In this document: positions 21,324 through 31,990 of the stretch, piece after piece
Numbering within the stretch: position 1 is the first letter of the stretch
How the letters are laid out: each line of letters begins with the position of its first letter
Source: Hofstenia miamia
Taxonomy: Eukaryota; Xenacoelomorpha; Acoela
Assembly (NCBI GenBank): GCA_004352715.1
Contig: SCFE01000023.1
Span: 1,395,695-1,459,694, forward strand
Direction of reading: 5' to 3'
Length of the DNA: 64,000 bases
Position numbers and translations under genes: made by a program
Notes under the pieces: generated by a model
Databases searched by the model: none
What the model was told of the DNA's origin: nothing
The model's input: only the letters and a program-made list of their open reading frames with translations

Positions 21324-22062
21324 TATATTTGAATGTTTTTGTTAAAATTGTAATATTAATTGCCCAATTAGTTTGTATTCCAAATTTTCTGCGATAGTGT
21401 GTATCAATTCATGTATATAATATGCAAGTATAATTTAGATGACTTAAGACTAAGGCATGAATAAGCTGAATTTTTACATTAATACTTGGAATGTGAAAAA
21501 GTTTACTTATTGCTGTAATTGCAACTATCATTTTTTTGCTAAGCTGTTTATGAAAATTTAAGCGGCTGTCGAAAATAGCCCCTAGATATTTAAAATGAGT
21601 AATTTGTGTTATAGCTTTGTTATTGAAACGTAGAGTGCATCTGGATGTGCTGTTTTACTATTTTTATTTTTTATTAAACAAATCTGTGTATTTGAAGTAT
21701 TAATTATTAGTTTGTGTGATGCATAAAAATTTGCTAATGTTGCACAATTCGTTTCAATTATATCTTCTGAATCTTCCACAAAGTGACTTGAGTGAAATAT
21801 TATTTTGTCACATTTACATACGTATTAAATAGCAAGATTGTCTTTTGTGGAACACCGTCTAATGAAGTCAATCTGAGAAATGGTTATGCAATTTTACCCT
21901 ATGCATTCTTTGGTATAAATTACTTGAGATTAAGTTGATGCTACTAGCTGAAAAATTCAACTTTATAATTTTAGAAATATGAATTTCATAGGTTAGAGAG
22001 TCAAATGCTTTTGATACATCAAAACATGCTATAGCGCAGTACATATTGTCATCAATATCTTA

Positions 22063-22150
22063 TGTTTTTGTGAATTTAATGACACTATTCAGAAAAATTA
22101 TGTTATTTAATTGTTAACATTTATTTGAATAAGGAATATCTTATCTTATC
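22063..22150 (+). mobile_element. LINE 3'-end fragment, TTATC-tail family
   Basis: TTTGTGAATTTAATGAC, then ATTGTTAA...TTTAT, then ATATCTTATCTTATC: the last ~90 bp of the LINE seen at 19,510-19,613, severely 5' truncated. Confidence 0.7.
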
Positions 22151-23422
22151 CCAAATAAATACTCGAAATCGCATCTATGGAAACAAATTCTCTCTTTCAA
22201 ATAGCCTGTAGTCTGAACATGATAGGAAATATTTTGCAGACTGCATTGAAATATGCTTCAGTTGGTTTCGTCAAACTAGTAATGGAACTATTATATAGGT
22301 GCACACCATCAGTTCAAACAGAAAAAAATTAAAGCGCTCTCTGTACTGAAGGATTTGAAAAAGTGAATAAAGTTTTTAATATCTTTTGTTTATGATGATA
22401 TTGCTGAAGTAAAAAACTACAGCACATTGAAGTGTGCTTTTAATTTTATTTCTATTGAAGACTTTTTGGATGGAAATCTTTTATAGATTTTTTATGCACC
22501 AAGGGCATCGCAATTTATCTCTTGTGTTCTTCATGAAAAAATTCACTAGTAGCTGATAAAAAAATGAAAATTCCTGATGAAACTTAATATTTTTTGTAAA
22601 ATTTGATCGCGTAAGGCGCCGGCAGCCATCTGATACCGTCTTCAATTCAACAAGTTTTAAAAAGAGAAGATATCCCAGCTATTTCTTGAAATATGTAAAT
22701 CATTAAACTGCATTCTGCCGAGTTGTTCCAGATCTTCTTTCGTTTGATGATAATTTCCTTTTAATTACACCAAGATTAAATATTTATAAAAACGATGTGT
22801 GGATGCATGTACTAATCTAAGCGTTCAATTGCTTTTTCAGAAATTTTTCAAAGAACTTTCTAAAGGATTTTGGTACTGAAAGGAAACTGCTAAAATCTTC
22901 GACTGTTTCATTTTGGTCTTTATTAGATGTTACTACACATTATTATTTGTGATTATAGATGCATATCACTACATTTCATCAATATCAATTGGAATCTATT
23001 AAATATATTATATAATGTAATGCTTTTATCAGACAAGACCTCTAGTGGCGAATTTTTCAGGTTTGCATCCATCTAAATAATAAGCTAGCCGATCACAGAT
23101 ATCCATGATACTTCCATTTTCAGCTTACAAAAACTATAAATATTAAGTTTAACATTGGAAAGTAGATTTATGATGATATTTTGCTTCATTATCCTAATGA
23201 GACGAGTTGTTTTAAGGTGTAGTATTACTAATTTAAAATAATACAAATATAGCAAAGAAAGCAAATAAGTTGAATCAACCTCAACTAAAATATAATGGAC
23301 TTTAAATAAAAGAGAATACAACTACAGAAATTAACACTTCGCTAGACATTATTAAACAAATCTATTTGAAAAAAATTGTGCAAAACAAAACTAGAAACTC
23401 TAAAATCATAGAAAAATAGTCT
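22151..23422. other. No gene identified
   Basis: A + strand frame near 22,385-22,485 reads DDIAEVKNYSTLKCAFNFIS and could be a TE remnant, but I cannot assign it. The right part lies downstream of the MIER-like stop codon and may include its 3' UTR; a TTTATT word (AATAAA on the minus strand) lies near 22,918. Confidence 0.4.
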
Positions 23423-23679
23423 TCATTTCATCGATTCAATCGCTGAATTTGTGATGGGTTCATTTGAATTATTGACATGTTCGCTGCCCGCCTCATCATT
23501 TTTACACTCAACAATGGTATTTGGTGTCGTCTGCTGATCACCTCTGAAGTTGGAAGTGAAAGCGAGGGCATCAAAAATACGGCGACGTCGATGGAATTTG
23601 ATCTGTTGAGCAAATTCTAAATAACGAGGAGTTTTCTTCCAGAGGTAGAAATAATGCACCAATTCCTTGACCGTTCGCC
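23423..23679 (-). CDS. MIER-like gene, last coding exon (SANT end and C-terminus)
   Basis: Terminal exon, entered through a TTTTAG acceptor and ending with TGA. It continues the SANT domain begun in the preceding exon: GRTVKELVHYFYLWKKTPRY, then LEFAQQIKFHRRRR. The WKK and FAQQ-x-x-F words are characteristic of MIER1/2/3, co-repressor proteins in which ELM2 plus SANT recruit histone deacetylase 1/2 in the nucleus. The remaining ~45 residues are polar and end ITNSAIESMK. The C-terminus is much shorter than in vertebrate MIER1. The junction with the upstream exon is phase 1 (CCC-G|GG-CGA). Confidence 0.8.
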
Positions 23680-24295
23680 CTAAAATTTAAATATTTACAC
23701 TAAATAAAACGAGAACACAATAAACGAAGTTAAAACTCATTTTTATAACAACCCAAAATAAAGGTTTAAGTCACACTCTTTGGAAATACAAACACGTTAT
23801 CTTGCAATAAGATCAACTATGAATTTTACAGACTGCGTTGATGATGTGATGTTCACTGGCGTGACAAAACGCCAGCAGAAAAATGCATACAGGAGTACTT
23901 TTCAACTGCTGTGCCGTCGCACCTTTCTGGTGTACGGGGACTGATGTCGTGGCAAGTAATTACAATTAAATTAGTGAAACCAAAAAATATTTTTTATAAC
24001 GAATGTGCCATTAAAAATTTGTGAAGCTTTATAATGTGCAGTAATTTAAAAAATGATGACTTATCTACTGATACAAGCAACAATGAGTCGTGGAGAGATC
24101 AAAATCAATGTGAAAGGACAGTTATTATTGCACATATGTACATGCCAATTTGAAGCAAATCGTCAAAGAGGAAGAATTCAGTGGATTCCACTCCTATTGT
24201 AGAACAAGTATATAATTAATAAAATAATTAATGACAATACATAAAATTTCACACTAGCTTCAATATCAACAGAAAAATAGCAAACCATTACTAAC
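23680..24295 (-). other. MIER-like gene, intron
   Basis: 616-bp intron with GT donor at 24,295 and AG acceptor at 23,681-23,680 (minus strand). No transposon was recognised inside; CpG content is ordinary. Confidence 0.6.
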
Positions 24296-24488
24296 CGGGC
24301 AAAAATTCGGCTTGTAAACGGAAGAAATCTTTACCGATGGTCGCTAAACCAGATTCAAATGCCTCTATTTCAGCGCATTCCCACGAGGCCTGTGCAACAG
24401 GTTCACAATATTCACCATCAGTACAGATGAGATAAGAACCGTCACATGAAGAGATGGGCTCGAAAGACTTCACTTCGCTAACTTCAGC
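24296..24488 (-). CDS. MIER-like gene, exon with start of SANT domain
   Basis: Exon with CTTGTAG acceptor and G|GTTAGT donor. It starts in phase 0 with AEVSEVKSFEPISS, then a cysteine-containing linker (CDGSYLICTDGEYC), then the SANT start: ASWECAEIEAFESGLATIGK and DFFRLQAEFLPG. The W-x-x-x-E-x-x-x-FE-x-GL pattern and the GKDF-x-x-(I/L)Q word are shared by MIER, MTA and RERE SANT domains. The opening AE after the previous exon's final Q matches the QAE/QAD step at the start of ELM2 in the family, yet the ~70-residue ELM2 core expected between that step and the SANT tryptophan is not here. Confidence 0.8.
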
Positions 24489-24691
24489 CTACAAGATGAG
24501 ACTATTTCTCAGTAAAAATAGAAGAATAATATATTTAACATACTGAATAAATAATAAAGCACTTTCCCAAAATTGGTATTTTTTTGCCATTATTCCCACA
24601 GTATTCACTCGAAATTAATTTTCTTTATTATGGAGGTAGGTAGTATAGTTAGGCACTATATATATATATATACTATGGAAATTTGAGAAAA

Positions 24692-24913
24692 GTGTACAAA
24701 GCGCAAGTTGAACCGATTCTTCCATAGTACAAAGCGCAAGTTAGCAGTTCGGCGTTAGGGAATATTTCTAGACTATATTTGTATATTAGGAAATGTCCAC
24801 ATTACTGAAAAAAACACTTTCTAAAGCATTTTTAAATTCACATATTTTTTATTAAAAAATTACTGAAGTTTCTATATAAAAAAAGTTTGCACGCATACTT
24901 GCGCTTTGTACAC
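24692..24913. repeat. MITE-like inverted-repeat element
   Basis: GTGTACAAAGCGCAAGT at 24,692-24,708 is the exact reverse complement of 24,897-24,913. A further direct copy, TACAAAGCGCAAGTT, sits at 24,728-24,742, flanked by the palindromic pair ACTATGGAA (24,672) and TTCCATAGT (about 24,720). About 220 bp, no coding sequence. Confidence 0.6.
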
Positions 24914-25114
24914 TTATTAAAAATTCTCTTGTAATCTTTAAAAAATACACGCACACCTAAATATACAGTTTGGAAATCACTAGCACATTCGAAAAAGTCT
25001 ATTTAGAACAAATTTTTATTATGCTGTAGTTACTCCTTGCACATCAGGCAAATTACCCACTATTAATAGGCGCGTAAATATATTAAATTGCAAGCTAGCG
25101 GGTTCTTAAAATCT

Positions 25115-25118
<4 letters not shown>

Positions 25119-25149
<31 letters not shown>

Positions 25150-25150
25150 C
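25119..25150. repeat. (AT)n microsatellite
   Basis: Run of about 15 AT units in the MIER-like intron. Confidence 0.9.
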
Positions 25151-25469
25151 TGGTGCTAAATAATTCGGTGATGCGTATATCTGGTATTAAATTAAAAGTA
25201 AATATTGGTAATATACAGAAAATTTGCTTCACCACACGTATTCCAAATTTTTTATGCATTAATTATTTACAAAAAATGGGCTTGCTAAACTTGACCAAAC
25301 ACTACTGGAATTTCATTGCCAGTGTTAAATTGGATGCTCCTCATTCAATAATGCTTTATTTTATTATTGAAACATGTCATACGTGACTCCTTAGTAGGTT
25401 CGTCAATGAGATAGAATATTTTTTTGAGAAACTATTCGATAACAGAAAAAATAACATCATTTTTACAAG

Positions 25470-25476
<7 letters not shown>

Positions 25477-25506
<30 letters not shown>

Positions 25507-25558
25507 NNNNNNNNNNNNNNNNNNNNNNNNNNNNNNNNNNNNNNNNNNNNNNNNNNNN

Positions 25559-25588
<30 letters not shown>
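25477..25588. repeat. (AT)n microsatellite spanning an assembly gap
   Basis: AT units on both sides of 52 undetermined bases (25,507-25,558). The true length of the tract is unknown, and other sequence could be missing. Confidence 0.9.
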
Positions 25589-25590
<2 letters not shown>

Positions 25591-26282
25591 TAACACTGTT
25601 CCCCTATAACACACGTATATGATAAATGTTATATTCCTTTAGGGTCCGTACGCTATCTTATCACCAAATATTGGCATAGTTGGAATATAAATTTCATTAA
25701 AAATTAAGACGCTATTATTATTATTATCGACAAAAAATGTTTCGTTTTTTCTTTTTAAGTTAAAAAATTGTTTTCTGAGGTCCACAATCAAGCATTTCAC
25801 TGGATTTCTAATGTAAAGTTTGAATAAATCAATTTCAATTAAACATCGATTTTAAATTTAGTCTCAATTCATGTAAATACAAAAAGCTGCAACTATTATA
25901 GGCAATTTTGGTGTACCCTTGATAGATCCATCAACAAGACCAACAGAGGTAATAAAGCGGCATCAATACTAAAAACTAGCACTAAATTCTGGGACAGTTC
26001 CTTTAGCTTAAATATAATCAAATTGAGGAATGCCTTAGACAATTATATAAGATATCAACCTAAATTAAAATTATTTAATAAAATACTGAATCTGAGAAAT
26101 AACGTGTATTTGCAATGCCAGTGATCTTATAAATTACATTAGATTCACCCATTTTTATTGTATTTGTTGACAATTTGTTTTTATTTTTATTCTGAATAGA
26201 ATTGTTTCGAATTACTTGGAGGTGCTATTTGAACAATCCTAAGTAGTTCTATACATCCAAAATCCTTCAACCGAGTGCAGAT

Positions 26283-26524
26283 CAGTGATGTGTGGATAGA
26301 TCATTTTTAATGCCGAGCCCAGCCGTCTAAATATAGTTCGCTATCTGTACCCCGAGGATCCGAAATTTTTTAACTGTATCTGAAAACGAATTTTTTTTAC
26401 TAAGCAGTTTTAAGTAAAATTTCGAAACAATTCACGATAATTATATGTTAATCTTTTCAACCCGTACCCGTCCATACCCGATAATTATGCGTATCCGCTC
26501 TTACTCGTATCCGCACATCAGCTA
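26283..26524. mobile_element. Putative hAT-type MITE
   Basis: The left end CAGTGATGTGTGGATA and the reverse complement of the right end, TAGCTGATGTGCGGATA, form imperfect terminal repeats about 240 bp apart. The interior has several ACCCGTA / CGTATCCG words. A target duplication was not found. Confidence 0.4.
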
Positions 26525-26774
26525 TCTAAATACATGAGTACCTTTGAGAGATATAAACTAATTATGAAATTTTTTGAAACTATTTTAATACAATCAAATT
26601 TAATCATAGCGGAATTTTTTGAATGGCCCACAAAAGTATGCTATACCCAGGGCAGACTGTATTTAAGGACATCAGTCTGTTAATAGTTTAGAACTGAAAA
26701 AACCAAGATTTTATTGTAGCATCATTTTCTAGCTTATGACAAATGCCTAGAGTAGAATAGCCCTCGTGATATAC

Positions 26775-26989
26775 CTGATATTCTGGACCAATTCTTGGCT
26801 CTTTTTTCCAACTGGGGGCATATTCCTCATCGCTTTCGCTGTCTGGAACAATGTCATCTGTAAGAATATACAAACGACTTTTTTTGGAAGGTACATCGCA
26901 CTCTTCATCAATTTGAGGCCTTTCTGGGGGAGTCAAAGTAGGAGCAGATGGTTCATAGAGTCGCAGTAGCTCCTCTAATGACATTTCAC
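26775..26989 (-). CDS. MIER-like gene, exon before ELM2
   Basis: Exon bordered by a TTTCTTTAG acceptor and a CAG|GTATAT donor. It reads GEMSLEELLRLYEPSAP, a proline-rich segment, a short KKSR patch, then DIVPDSESDEEYAPSWKKEP and RIGPEYQ. MSLEELL-x-LY, the acidic stretch followed by DEEY-x-PS-WKKE, and a final GPEYQ match the order of motifs upstream of ELM2 in MIER1. The exon ends after the Q codon (phase 0), exactly where the family continues with A(E/D)(I/V). The upstream junction is phase 1 and completes a glycine codon (NEG|EMS). Confidence 0.85.
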
Positions 26990-27143
26990 CTAAAGAAAAC
27001 TTTGAAACCAATTTTTACGAAATAAATTTTGTAAAAATTCAACCCATTTATAGACTCAATAGGCTGGATTGAAATGAATGGAAATAAATTATGTTAAAAT
27101 GAGAAAATGGCACAGAACCTAGAATTAAAAAATGTATATATAC
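26990..27143 (-). other. MIER-like gene, short intron
   Basis: 154-bp intron with GTATAT donor and TTTCTTTAG acceptor on the minus strand, well formed. Confidence 0.75.
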
Positions 27144-27330
27144 CTTCATTTTGCAAGGCACTGAGTTCATCTTTAATTTCATTCTCGTCGACATTTTGTT
27201 CTTCTTCATCTAAAGTAGATTCGTCGTCTATGCAGTCAGCCTGAGAATCGCCTGGGCAATAATCATCTTCTTCGCTTATTTGGGAATTGCTGACCGAAGG
27301 GTCACTATATGGGTTATCAATTCCCATCAT
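27144..27330 (-). CDS. MIER-like gene, N-terminal acidic exon
   Basis: Start chosen at the ATG of MMGIDNPYSDPS; the frame stays open to about 27,411, and a TTTAAGCAG or ATTCCAG acceptor could place the true exon border slightly upstream, so this may be an internal exon. The product is very acidic: SQISEEDDYCPGDSQ, then DDESTLDEEEQNVDENEIKD and ELSALQNEG. The DDE-x-TL-(D/E)EEE word and the E-I-x-x-L-x-x-EG ending just before the LEELL motif follow the N-terminus of MIER1. It ends with G|GTATAT (phase 1). The exons upstream of this one were not found. Confidence 0.75.
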
Positions 27331-27411
27331 CACTGCTGGAATTCCAGCAAATATATGGTTCGGAAACTGCTTAAATATGTAAGTTAAGGACAAATTTGAT
27401 AGAATAACCAA

Positions 27412-27739
27412 AGACTAAAAAATGAACTGGAACTTTTCCATAATTAGAAAAGGAAAATTCAATTTATATTCTGACGGTTGTTGATATAAATGAACTACCA
27501 TTTCCCCTAACTCAATAATGCTAAAGAATATACTGGTTCAAAATGGACAACCCTCAAAATCTGGTAAATTTTTCAACTTTCAATATAAAGTACATGTATA
27601 TAGTCTTTTATATTTTGTGCATTTTTACTTATTGCTTTATATCTTTAAAGGAGTATAAGCATTGTAAAATACATTCATATTAAGAGAAGAGAGAAATGTC
27701 GAAAATTGTCTAATCATACTTATAATATCGTAAATATCA
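27412..27739. other. No gene seen
   Basis: AT-rich stretch between the first MIER-like exon found and the LINE to its right. It may contain promoter or intron sequence, but no signal was convincing. Confidence 0.35.
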
Positions 27740-29110
27740 TCACTAAACTCTTAGATATTGATCAGTGGCTCTGTTGGTCAAACCAAAAATTATCAAGAAA
27801 AGAAATTGATTCTCGGCCATATTTATGGTTAAACAAAATTGAAGCTGCATGGAATTGTACTTGATATAGGAAGAATAATATATTATACTTACTTCTGTAC
27901 TCACTAACATGAACAGACTTACATGCAAAATTTAAATTTTTTAATGACCAATTAAAAGTTTTGAAAATAAATAGCTGCTTTTTTAATAAATAAAAAATGA
28001 ACAATAATGTAGTTGCGATAAGCAAAATGCATGCAATAGCTGAATGTGATAATTTGGCCCTAAATTTCTGAAGTAGTATAAGTATCTAACACCAGAAGCC
28101 ATTTTATGTATCTTTTTAAGAGAAATTTATCTAATTTTAAGTCTTTGTCAATATCAACACCTAAATATGTAACATGGTCACTTTGTTTTAGCGAAACACT
28201 GTTTACAATTAATTCAATTTTGTTTGTTATTTCTTTTACGAAATTGCAGGAAATATGAATATTAATTTTTAATTGATTGGATGAGAAATTATTTAAAAAT
28301 TTTTGAATTTCTCGTGGTCCTAAATGCATCATTATCTGTATCACCAGGAAATGGATACATTTCACTATGATTTGCATATTAAATTATGTCATTTACATAA
28401 TTATTGCTTAAATTTTCAAAGGTTCTCAGAATATCTTATGGAACAAGATAAGTTATTCCATAACAGACTTGAGGTATGTGTAAATTAATTATTCCAGGCA
28501 TCTGAGTTATTTGCTTGTCTAAAACATTATTTATAAACTGCCACTTACATTTACTTCCAATTTTTGGCAAAACATGCGACAAAATTTTACGTGCGCTTCT
28601 TTTTTGTGATTAATTTTTGTAGATCATTGCATTTCTTATAGTTGATTCTGCTGGAACAATCTCAAGGTCTTTAATTTCATCCCAGAGTGACTTTTTTAAT
28701 GCCAGGCTCCATAATTTCAGCTGTATTAGTGAATCGATCACAATCTTCTTAAATCTTCAGTCTTATACATTTTCTCTTGAGAGGAATCCAAACATGTAAT
28801 TATCACAATTTAATGAACACAGATATTACGAGCTCTTTCATAAAAGTTGCTTCATTGAAGCATTTAAATGACAGACTAATGATTACTGATCTCTTAGAGC
28901 ACCTACAAAGTATATTGACACTGGGATTATGGTCTGAGAATGTTAACATACATTAGTGATGAAATAATCTAGTAAGGCTCTATTACGTCTTGGAGTTTCA
29001 CTGTTAACAACACTCAGACCAAAGATATTACAAAAGTTTTCAATGTTAATTTATCACATATATTGAGGTAGTTTATGTTATAAATTCCAAACAGCATAAT
29101 ATTAAATAAT
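27740..29110 (-). mobile_element. LINE remnant (endonuclease and thumb pieces)
   Basis: Minus-strand frames read, from right to left, as an endonuclease end (RRNRALLDYFITN), a linker with charged residues, and the reverse transcriptase thumb in the piece 28,060-28,377 (SVSLKQSDHVTYLGVDIDKD), followed by a decayed C-terminus to about 27,750. The palm with the catalytic aspartates is missing, so this is an internally deleted copy. Numerous stops. Confidence 0.6.
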
Positions 29111-29114
29111 AATT

Positions 29115-29344
29115 GTGAATAAAAATAAGAATCAAAGCAAATTTATTGCTTAATGTATTCAAAATTCTACAAACTAACACATGACAAAAGAAAAATAAAA
29201 TAAGCAAATAAATTACTAAAAATTAATATGTACAGTATATAATAATATAATCAATGTTTGTGTGAATGTTTGTGTAGGTGCTCAATGTTGGATGTATGTT
29301 TCGAATGCATGAAGTGTATTACCGTCACCTAATGTATATTGTTT
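29115..29344 (-). mobile_element. LINE 3'-UTR fragment
   Basis: The AAAGCAAA(T)TTATTGCT...CTACAA-CTAACACATGACAAAA block is a second copy of the 3' end found at 29,365-29,440, lacking coding sequence. It was truncated where the next LINE's (TTA)n tail begins. Confidence 0.6.
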
Positions 29345-30202
29345 CATTTTAATAATAATAATAATAATAATAAGAGTTAAAGCAAATTATTGCTAATATG
29401 TATATAAAGTCTACAACTAACTAACACATGACAAAAATACTTACAAAACTATTTACATATGCATTATTAATTATAGAGCAGTTTTAAAAATAATTTGACC
29501 ATGCACTGAGTTATCTATGCCCAATTATTTTTGTTTATTCAATTGAATTGTTTATAATTTTTCTCACATGTTATATCGATATTTAATTCATTCCATAAAA
29601 TTGAGCATCTGAATGAAAATGCATCTTGACGTTTATTGACACTAAAAAGTGTTTTATTCCTTTTATTGATTGTAATGTAATTATTGAGAAAACTTAATTC
29701 ATGAATAAATTTATGAATCATACATAAAGATTGATACTGAATAAAATAAATCGGGGTTAAGATATCATATGACGATCTTAATTACGCAATAGACTCATGC
29801 TTTTCAATATAATTCAGTGTTCTAAATGACCAGTTAAAAATTTTTGATAGTGATGAACGTATTTGCGATGTTATATTTTGAAAGAGAAATTCACAGTAAT
29901 TAAATTGACTCAGCACAAATGAATTAATTAGTTCTAGATGAAACGTTTTTCCTACATGCCGCAAATTGTAAAAATATTTGATTCCAAATGACATCTTTTT
30001 TAATTTTTGGGAAAGAAAACTATCAATTTTAAGTTATTGTCAATTAGTACACCAAGGTAATTTACGCATGTGTTTTGAATAATTTCAGTATCACAAACAT
30101 TAATATTAATATTTTGAGTAAACTTTCTTTTTTCTTTCGATGAAAAAATGATAAATTGAGTTTTATCAGAATTCATTTTTAGTATATTACAATTGAAACA
30201 TG

Positions 30203-30700
30203 TTACGAGATTTTTGTCAAATGCTTGGTTGCCTCAAAGGGATTTTTTGCTGTTCGTATTATGAAAGTATCATCTGCGTATTGATAAACAGTTCCGTTTT
30301 CCAAGGATTTTGAAATATCATGTACGTATATTGCAAATAGAATGGGGCATAGTACAGTTCCTTGGTGTACACCTAAATTTGTAATAGTATATTCTGAAAA
30401 AATGTCAATTTTTGCGCGTTGTTTGCGATTGCTTAGAAAACTCATAATAAAATTTATTGCATTAATACTAAAACCTTGTCGCCTTAATTCTTCTTTTAAA
30501 ATATCGAAATTGATAAAGTTATATGCTTTATTTAATCAAGTATAGCTACCGCTGTGAACAAATTTTGATTTAAATTTAATTAAATTTTTCTGTGATTGAT
30601 AAAATCGCATCAGTTGCGCTGAATTTAAGTCGAAATCCAAATTGATTACTTGATAAAATTTGATTGTACATTTGTGCAGTTAAAGCTTTTCAAATATTTT
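30203..30700 (-). pseudogene. LINE reverse transcriptase, palm domain
   Basis: The best piece (30,203-30,445) holds LGVHQGTVLCPILFAIYVHD and QYADDTFII, that is the G-x-x-QG motif and the catalytic YADD box. Upstream in another frame an FINFDILKEELRRQGF segment gives the preceding palm helix, with the expected first aspartate region damaged. The enzyme would copy the element RNA at the target site. Stops on both sides prevent a full product. Confidence 0.85.
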
Positions 30701-31413
30701 TGAGAAAGGGTGTGTTATGCTATTTGGTCTATAGTTCATGGGATCTAGCGGGTCTCCTGTTTTAAATAACGATGAAATATCCGATTGTTTTGAAAGAATT
30801 GGAAAATACTTTAATTAAATGCTACAAGCAGGTATTCACCAAAAATGCAAAAATATTATTTAATTATCCAATATGGTAGATTACTGAAACCACAAGATTT
30901 ATTATTATCTAGCTTATTTAAAACTTTTTAAAGCTCATAATACAAAATTAAGTTGAAATTAAACTGCTTCTTTTTATTTCTGTGTTGTTGGGTTGAAAAG
31001 TTCCTATTTTCTTCAAATTTAATATTGAATTTACCCATACTTTAAAAATTTCTGTTTAAAATTTTTGCGATATCCTTCTTGTTTTTGTATGTTCTATTTT
31101 AATATTTAATTGCTTCAATACTAATATTTGTTCCTTTATATTTCTCAATACTGTTATTAAGAAAATTCCGTTTTTGGCTAGATTTCTTTAGAAGTTTGAA
31201 ACCAATCCTTTACCTTAGATCAGTTACCTTAGTTTGATTAATTGCTTAGTCTCCTTATACTTAGGCAAATTAAGATTAATAGGATTCAATTTCGCAAGTT
31301 TATTTTTTTTAATTACCTGGTCTTTACACAAGTCGGAATCGTGGGATTGGTTAATTCAGTGCTAATAAAATTTGGTTCACAGCAGTGCGACTTTGTTTAA
31401 AGCGTTGATGATT

Positions 31414-31990
31414 TCACGGGTAATAATCAGATATTGTAGGGCGAAATGGGTAGCGTGAATTAGAGAAAAAGTTTCTTAAATTCCTAATGAAATGTAAGAG
31501 TCCTTTGTTGGAGAGATGGATACCGTCCCAAGCAAGAAGAGAAGGATCAATAATGCATGGAGAGAGCAAAACTTTTCCAAAATTGGGATTACAGTGAAAT
31601 TTCTTTTGGCGAGATTGTGCATGATGCGATTGCATTCTTTGATTTCAAAGTTGTTTGAAGAGGTTGTGATCAGCGCAGACAGGTGTTATTCCAAAGATTT
31701 GACTTGGGGAATTCCGTGTGGATTTCGCTTAGCAGCATTTTCAGATTTGATTCGAAATTCACTGTTTTACCTTTCAATGCGTCCATTAAGCCAATGTTTA
31801 AAATGACAGAATTGACGTGTGTTTGTGCGTAGAGCGCTATTTTCCGGGTTGTTGCTTCCCGGATAAGAATGTATTGTTGTCAGATGAGTGTGAAATAGAC
31901 GATGTGAACGTGCGCGTTTCAATATTCTACTTCCAATGATAAGTGCAGTACTCCCGGGTTTTAATTGTTTTTTCGCGAATTCGATTCCGT
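31414..31990 (-). pseudogene. SGNH/GDSL esterase-like domain of the LINE
   Basis: Three separate frames keep the block order of the SGNH hydrolase fold: an early TALIIGSRILKRARSH piece (block I, with GS instead of GDS), a middle VNSVILNIGLMDALKGKTVN piece (block III position), and a C-terminal DPSLLAWDGIHLSNKGLLHF piece in which D-G-I-H-L supplies the catalytic Asp/His pair of block V. Two frameshifts separate them. The role of such esterases in CR1-like elements is unproven; membrane or lipid contact has been proposed. Confidence 0.65.

Larger units (their letters stand above)
20857..21349 (+). mobile_element. 5'-truncated Penelope-like insertion with inverted arms
   Basis: A compact insertion bounded by a 13-bp direct repeat, GTAATATTAATTG, at 20,844-20,856 and 21,350-21,362. 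Inside, 20,879-20,947 and 21,281-21,349 are perfect 69-bp reverse complements, each carrying a hammerhead-like motif. A GIY-YIG frame lies between them. Inverted 5' fragments and long target duplications are known for Penelope-like elements. The perfect arms suggest a fairly recent insertion compared with the surrounding LINE. Confidence 0.85.
20715..22060 (-). mobile_element. LINE copy interrupted by a Penelope-like insertion
   Basis: The minus strand reads as a LINE reverse transcriptase in broken frames. From 22,060 downward it shows FDVSKAFDSL, a GVPQ-like piece, then ITHFKYLGAIFDSRLNFHKQ, AITAISKLFHIPSINVK and QLIHALVLSHLNYT, down to about 21,365. The C-terminal tail seems to resume below 20,856, on the far side of the inserted element. 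These are palm-to-thumb motifs of the CR1/Jockey type. Stops are frequent. Confidence 0.7.
24489..26774 (-). other. MIER-like gene, long intron
   Basis: 2,286-bp phase-0 intron containing an inverted-repeat element, two (AT)n tracts, one assembly gap and a second MITE-like element. I searched both strands by eye for an ELM2 exon and did not find one. Between 25,910 and 26,110 a + strand stretch (FWDSSFSLNIIKLRNALDNY) may be a decayed retroelement frame. Confidence 0.5.

Noticed and set aside
23428-23613. Second minus-strand frame over the last MIER-like exon
   Set aside because: Different register; the overlapping frame carries the SANT continuation and the splice phase.
25424-25609. + strand frame with Ile-Tyr repeats
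   Set aside because: It is the translation of an (AT)n microsatellite and its gap.
26766-26969. + strand frame of 67 codons
   Set aside because: Antisense shadow of the MIER-like exon, which has splice sites and family motifs on the minus strand.
31516-31806. + strand frame of 96 codons
   Set aside because: Antisense to the esterase-like LINE domain; no motif of its own.
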